In this document: one piece after another, positions 6,715-9,892 of the stretch | How the letters are laid out: each line of letters opens with the position of its first letter | Position numbering within the stretch: position 1 is the stretch's first letter | Source: CALIKW01 sp038998005 | Lineage (GTDB): Archaea; Aenigmatarchaeota; Aenigmatarchaeia; CG10238-14; SCSR01 | NCBI GenBank assembly: GCA_038998005.1 | Contig: JAVZIY010000024.1 | Location: 1-9,892 of the forward strand | Direction of reading: 5' to 3' | DNA length: 9,892 bases | The notes under the pieces: generated by a model | Databases searched by the model: none | Seen by the model: the letters and a program-made list of their open reading frames with translations, nothing else | Told to the model about the DNA's origin: nothing | Program-made: the position numbers and the translations under genes

Positions 6715-7577
6715 TCTCCTCCTGGGTTCATTGACCTAATCACAAATATAAGACCAAAGGTAATTAAGGGTATGAATACAACTATTAGCAAAAATTGAAT
6801 TACTATTAAACCGCCCCCACCTGCCATTCCACCCATTATAGCTGTTAATATAGTAAAGAAAATAGCACCCAAAACTATGGAAGTTAAATAAATCTCTATT
6901 ATGAACATAAGCTGCCTGGAATATTCGTAAAGCTTTCTTCTATATTCTTCCATAAAATTTTTTGCTTTTTCCCTTAGAAAAATGTCCATTTCCCCTCCTG
7001 TCTTGTTTACAGAAAGCATTCCCCAAAGCAAATCTTTGAAAGGTTTAGATGAAGTTCTTTCTATTGCCCTCTGTAGAGATGTGTTTATATCCAAACCGAA
7101 AGCTTCAACACTTCTAACTATATCCAAAATTTCCTTGTTGACCTCCCCGTATTCTCCAAACTCTGAAAAAATGTTTAAAATTTTATAGAGTGGTAACTTA
7201 GAACCAGCTATGGTTGAAAGAAAAAGTGTGGCAAAAGGCAGATCTTTTTCTATTTTCTTTGCCCTTTCCTTTGCCATTAATTTTGGGTAATTGAGAGAAA
7301 GGAAGAAAAAAGATCCCGCCAAAAGGATTGAAATGGTAAAAGAAAAGATAAAGCTAAAAAGAAAGGTTTGTAAAGCTATACCAAAGATGAATGAAAGGAT
7401 TGGAACTTCTGCTAAAAAAACCAAGAAAGCTATGAAAATTGACCTTGCTATATATTCTTGGGCAGAAATTCTCATTCTTGCCATTTTTAAATCATCTCTA
7501 AGCTCAGGAAAAATCGGCTCTAAAAATAAAGCTAACTCATGAAAAAGTTTCATAGAAATTTTTTCAACAGAACCCAT
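6711..7577 (-). CDS. T2SSF-domain platform protein (TadB/FlaJ-like)
   Basis: A 288-residue membrane protein with the same layout as its neighbour. It has an N-terminal cytoplasmic stretch (about 1-44), two membrane segments (about 45-66 and 68-95), a cytoplasmic T2SSF domain (about 110-220) with K-D-L-P-F-A-T-L-F-L at its start and N-K-T-G-G-E-M in its second helical pair, then two more membrane segments (about 225-247 and 257-280) separated by a Gly/Met loop (M-G-G-M-A-G-G-G-G). It should contact the ATPase from the cytoplasmic side. ATG 7577 overlaps the ATPase stop by one base (TAATG), with GGGAGG 3 bases upstream. A separate gene for each T2SSF domain, placed directly after the ATPase, is the Tad-type arrangement. 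Sequence alone does not show which of the two corresponds to TadB and which to TadC. Confidence 0.85.
   Translation of the reverse strand: MGSVEKISMKLFHELALFLEPIFPELRDDLKMARMRISAQEYIARSIFIAFLVFLAEVPILSFIFGIALQTFLFSFIFSFTISILLAGSFFFLSLNYPKLMAKERAKKIEKDLPFATLFLSTIAGSKLPLYKILNIFSEFGEYGEVNKEILDIVRSVEAFGLDINTSLQRAIERTSSKPFKDLLWGMLSVNKTGGEMDIFLREKAKNFMEEYRRKLYEYSRQLMFIIEIYLTSIVLGAIFFTILTAIMGGMAGGGGLIVIQFLLIVVFIPLITFGLIFVIRSMNPGGE
6718..6723 (-). promoter_or_regulatory. Strong Shine-Dalgarno for the second T2SSF gene
   Basis: AGGAGG on the minus strand, 3 bases before ATG 6714 and 6 bases before ATG 6711. It is formed by the last Gly-Gly codons of the preceding gene, which supports coupled translation and leaves the choice between the two adjacent ATG codons open. 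Confidence 0.6.
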
Positions 7578-9310
7578 TAACCTCCCTCAAGAATCGTGGA
7601 TATGACTCTTTCAGGATAGTTGTAATATGTTGCTATAACATGATAAACATCTCTATAATCCGTGATATTTTTTTCTTTCATCCAGTTTAGGATTAACATC
7701 CTTCTTTGTAATTCTTCTTTTATTTTTTCTTCTGTTAAGCCAGAAGTCTCAGAAATTTTTTTCAAGACATGGCTTTTACTTAAAACATCAAATTTATCTG
7801 AAATCGAATTCCATTTAAAGACAGTGTTTGTAACTGGTGTCCTTTTCTTAGGATGTAATCCTACGATCTCAACTACTTCTGTAATTCTTCTGACATGTTT
7901 ATCTTTATACATTCCTCTCATCATGAAAACAACTATGTCTAGACTTCCAAGCAAAGCTATTGGTAAAGCTATGGGTGGGGAAGTAAGCCTATCCATAAGC
8001 TTTTCCCAGTTTTCTGCATGAACTGTTGAAAGACTTGGATGCCCAGTTGCCATCTGTTGAAATAAAACATATGCCTCCTTTCCTCTTACTTCCCCTACTA
8101 TTAAATGGTCTGGCCTTTGTCTTAGACTTTCTCTAAGCAAATCAAACAAATCTACTTCTCCTATTCTTTTTCCTTCCTCAACAACCATTGGAGTTCTTGC
8201 AACAGAAGGAACCCAATGTGGATGTGGTAGCTTAAGCTCTGCCGTTTCTTCTATTGAAACAATTCTTCTTTCTGGCCTAAGAAATAGGGAAAGGACATTA
8301 AGCAAGGTTGTTTTGCCAGAAGCAGTTCCACCAGAAACTAGAATACTTCTCCCCATATCGACAACTAGCCATAAATAAGCCAAAACTTTAACATCTACTG
8401 TGCCATAATTTAATAAATGCATCGGCGTTAATGGTTCATGAGTGAATTTACGGATAGTAAAATTACTTCCCTTTCTTGCTATATCTGTAGCTAACATAGC
8501 TTGCAATCTCGAACCGTCTGGTAAAGTACCACCCGTTAAAGGATTTGCCACAGAAACAGACTTTCCACAAAGCTGGGCAAGCCTTATTATAAAAGAATCC
8601 AGCTCATCTGAATCTCTATAAACAACATTGGTCTGCAAAGATCCTAACTTTGGGTTCCTGTGAAAGACATAAATTGGAACATCCAAACCATCGCAACTTA
8701 TATCCTCTATCTCATCATCCACCATTAATGGCTCTATTTTACCCAAACCAGCAAAATCTCTCTCTATATAGTAGTAAAGATTTTGCTTCTCTTCCTCTGA
8801 AATATTTAAGCCGAAAAAATCTAAAAGCTCGTCTACATTTTTCCTCAGGTATTCTATTGCCTCAACTCTTTTTATTTTTAAAAAATCTATATCAAGCTTC
8901 TGCTCAAGTAACTCTTTTATTTTTTTGAAAACATCCTCTAATCGAGGTGAAAGCTTAGGCTCTATAACATTATACACATACTTATCAGTTTTTGGGTCCC
9001 AGAATATTTTAGCATAGCAAAAAACTCTCTCACCTTTCTTTGGTTTTTTTGGTATTAATGGGTATGTTAGTTGAACCTTTTCCTCTTCTACTCTGCTTAT
9101 TCCTCCTGCTTTTACTTTTCTAGTTTCAAATTTTGGTATTTCAAAACCCTCAAATTTAAATTCTTCCTCCTTTTCTTCTAGAACTGCTTTAAGTTCTGAA
9201 GGAAATTGGGTAGTTACTTCTATGGAAGGAACTTTTTCTTCTGCTTTCCTTAATTGATATATCTTATATCCTTCCTTTGCTTTTCTAACAAAATTACCTA
9301 GCCTAACCAT
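7577..9310 (-). CDS. Type IV pilus-like assembly ATPase (archaeal FlaI/TadA/GspE superfamily)
   Basis: A 577-residue secretion ATPase that would hydrolyse ATP at the inner face of the membrane to drive pilin assembly through the T2SSF proteins. Visible motifs in order: N-terminal domain with I-E-R-D-F-A-G-L-G-K-I-E-P-L (about 182-195) and the R-L-Q-A-M-L-A-T-D region (268-276); Walker A G-G-T-A-S-G-K-T (327-334); Asp box S-I-E-E-T-A-E-L-K-L-P (352-362); Walker B L-I-V-G-E-V-R-G (403-410) with the likely catalytic Glu at 407; and His box G-H-P-S-L-S-T-V-H-A-E (423-433). All key residues are intact. The first roughly 130 residues include a charged, probably flexible linker (about 38-92). The C-terminal helical tail (about 515-570) is typical of archaeal members. 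ATG 9310 overlaps the previous gene by 8 bases; a weak AGGA lies 6 bases upstream. Because no archaellum genes (fla/arl) are visible, I call it a pilus-type rather than an archaellum motor. Confidence 0.93.
   Translation of the reverse strand: MVRLGNFVRKAKEGYKIYQLRKAEEKVPSIEVTTQFPSELKAVLEEKEEEFKFEGFEIPKFETRKVKAGGISRVEEEKVQLTYPLIPKKPKKGERVFCYAKIFWDPKTDKYVYNVIEPKLSPRLEDVFKKIKELLEQKLDIDFLKIKRVEAIEYLRKNVDELLDFFGLNISEEEKQNLYYYIERDFAGLGKIEPLMVDDEIEDISCDGLDVPIYVFHRNPKLGSLQTNVVYRDSDELDSFIIRLAQLCGKSVSVANPLTGGTLPDGSRLQAMLATDIARKGSNFTIRKFTHEPLTPMHLLNYGTVDVKVLAYLWLVVDMGRSILVSGGTASGKTTLLNVLSLFLRPERRIVSIEETAELKLPHPHWVPSVARTPMVVEEGKRIGEVDLFDLLRESLRQRPDHLIVGEVRGKEAYVLFQQMATGHPSLSTVHAENWEKLMDRLTSPPIALPIALLGSLDIVVFMMRGMYKDKHVRRITEVVEIVGLHPKKRTPVTNTVFKWNSISDKFDVLSKSHVLKKISETSGLTEEKIKEELQRRMLILNWMKEKNITDYRDVYHVIATYYNYPERVISTILEGG
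7581..7586 (-). promoter_or_regulatory. Shine-Dalgarno for the first T2SSF gene
   Basis: GGGAGG on the minus strand, 3 bases before ATG 7577. It is encoded by the final Glu-Gly-Gly codons of the ATPase gene. The TAATG stop-start overlap and this site together indicate coupled translation of ATPase and platform protein. Confidence 0.55.
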
Positions 9311-9725
9311 TCTCTATCCTTAATTTATTATTTGATTTTTCCAGAGTTAAAATTACTGGTCTTCCTGAAACGGCTTCACCAGAAAACTCAAGGGTTTCAT
9401 TAAAATTGTTTAACTTTATAGAATAATTTTTACCTATATCCAAGACAGAAACTGTTAGATTATCATCATGTAAGTAAATTTTATAAGGATGCTGTATATC
9501 TTCTGAATTTACTGTTAGAGACGCATAATCACACTCTATACAAGAAATATAAAGAGAAACAATTTGAGAGGCAAAGTAATTTGCAACATTTTTTATCCTT
9601 TCTTCTATTATATCTTGCCTAACAAGAATATATTGATTACTAAAAATCATCCCAACAGAAAGAAAAATTGATAAACCAATCAAGAAAAAAAGGATAAACT
9701 GAACTATAAGTGAAATAGCTTTCAT
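9303..9725 (-). CDS. Small single-TM pilin/FlaG-like protein
   Basis: A 140-residue protein starting M-K-A-I-S-L-I-V-Q-F, with one hydrophobic helix (about 4-27) and then a beta-rich domain with sequons and two cysteines (62 and 65, C-I-E-C). The short basic leader ending in Ala, the helix and the C-terminal beta-sandwich are like archaeal type IV pilin-like and FlaF/FlaG-like proteins, which often precede the ATPase gene. It lacks the Glu at +5 of typical pilins, so cleavage by a prepilin peptidase is uncertain. It might serve as a core pilin, a pseudopilin or an anchored stator-like part. The ATG at 9725 overlaps the stop of the preceding gene as ATGA and no Shine-Dalgarno is visible, so coupled translation is likely. 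Confidence 0.65.
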   Translation of the reverse strand: MKAISLIVQFILFFLIGLSIFLSVGMIFSNQYILVRQDIIEERIKNVANYFASQIVSLYISCIECDYASLTVNSEDIQHPYKIYLHDDNLTVSVLDIGKNYSIKLNNFNETLEFSGEAVSGRPVILTLEKSNNKLRIENG

Positions 9726-9892
9726 ACAAGTAAAATTTTAATTTCTGTAATAGTTAAAGTTTTTCCATTTTCTTGAGTTGATATAATATTTCCCCTTGAG
9801 ATTTTAATATACTTAGAAGTAGAAACCGTTCTTCCAGCAGTATCATTAATTAAATTTATTTTATATCCTTTCGTTCCGTCCATGCTCTCAAG
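9722..9892 (-). CDS. C-terminal end of an upstream protein, possibly pilin-like (partial)
   Basis: The minus-strand frame is open from the right edge of the window to the TGA at 9724-9722, giving the last 56 residues of a protein that begins outside the window. The segment alternates short hydrophobic and polar stretches, as in beta strands (G-Y-K-I-N-L, then G-R-T-V-S-T and K-T-L-T-I-T), and ends I-K-I-L-L-V. The G-Y-K-I-N-L strand recalls P-Y-K-I-Y-L in the next protein, so this may be a related small pilin-like gene, but 56 residues are too few to decide. The ATGA overlap with the next gene shows it belongs to the same operon. Confidence 0.55.
   Translation of the reverse strand, partial: LESMDGTKGYKINLINDTAGRTVSTSKYIKISRGNIISTQENGKTLTITEIKILLV

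Noticed and set aside
6982..7542. Plus-strand open frames at 6982-7188 and 7291-7542
   Set aside because: They lie opposite the well-supported T2SSF gene, have no ribosome sites or recognisable motifs, and their basic or Ser-rich composition is the complement of membrane-protein codons.
7662..8928. Plus-strand open frames at 7662-8021 and 8650-8928
   Set aside because: They lie opposite the ATPase, whose motifs are intact throughout. No independent signal was found in them.
7577..9725. Archaellum (fla/arl) operon
   Set aside because: There is no archaellin, FlaH or two-domain FlaJ in the window. The split T2SSF genes and large ectodomain pilins fit a Tad-like or type IV pilus-like system better.

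Overview
The window is AT-rich, tightly packed, protein-coding DNA, most likely from an uncultivated archaeon. A small-genome DPANN-type lineage is my guess, but the phylum cannot be fixed from this sequence. The archaeal signs are a class III (Q-x-S-x-E-F) prepilin signal peptide, an archaeal FlaI/TadA-like secretion ATPase with two separate single-domain T2SSF membrane proteins, GTG and TTG starts, a TATA-like box about 30 bases before a start codon that has no Shine-Dalgarno (leaderless style), and large sequon-rich, cysteine-containing surface proteins with NosD, DUF2341 and LamG modules.

Layout. Eight genes run on the minus strand and are read from right to left. In order they are: the C-terminal end of an unrecognised gene, possibly pilin-like (9722-9892, cut by the window edge); a 140-residue single-TM pilin/FlaG-like protein (9303-9725); the assembly ATPase (7577-9310); two T2SSF platform proteins (6711-7577 and 5746-6714); a 195-residue class III prepilin ending in a DUF2341 domain (5128-5715); a roughly 1042-residue secreted surface protein (2013-5141); and a 456-residue pilin-like protein with a Rossmann/GATase1-like ectodomain (646-2016). 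Neighbouring genes overlap by 1 to 14 bases, several as ATGA, and many starts have a Shine-Dalgarno inside the preceding gene. The only minus-strand gap is 30 bases (5716-5745), where a possible second promoter lies. A single plus-strand gene (1-663, 5' end missing) encodes a C-terminally membrane-anchored surface protein. Its 3' end overlaps the end of the convergent operon by 18 bases.

Working model. The ATPase drives the platform proteins to extract class III prepilins from the membrane and build a type IV pilus-like surface structure. The small pilin-like protein(s) would be core or accessory subunits, and the large ectodomain proteins would be minor, tip or adhesin-like subunits. No prepilin peptidase, FlaH-like protein or archaellin is in the window.

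The most striking point is the pair 5128-5715 / 2013-5141. The N-terminal half of a small minor pilin (class III signal through D-P-G-E-P-A-D-W) is in the first gene. What looks like the matching C-terminal half (R-L-G-L-A-S ... L-R-V-W-K) is at the end of the second. Between them lie DUF2341, a LamG domain that is itself cut by the gene boundary, and a roughly 2.3-kb block holding a new Sec signal peptide, a NosD beta-helix and Ig-like repeats. This looks like nested domain insertion that turned one pilin gene into two adjacent, translationally coupled genes.
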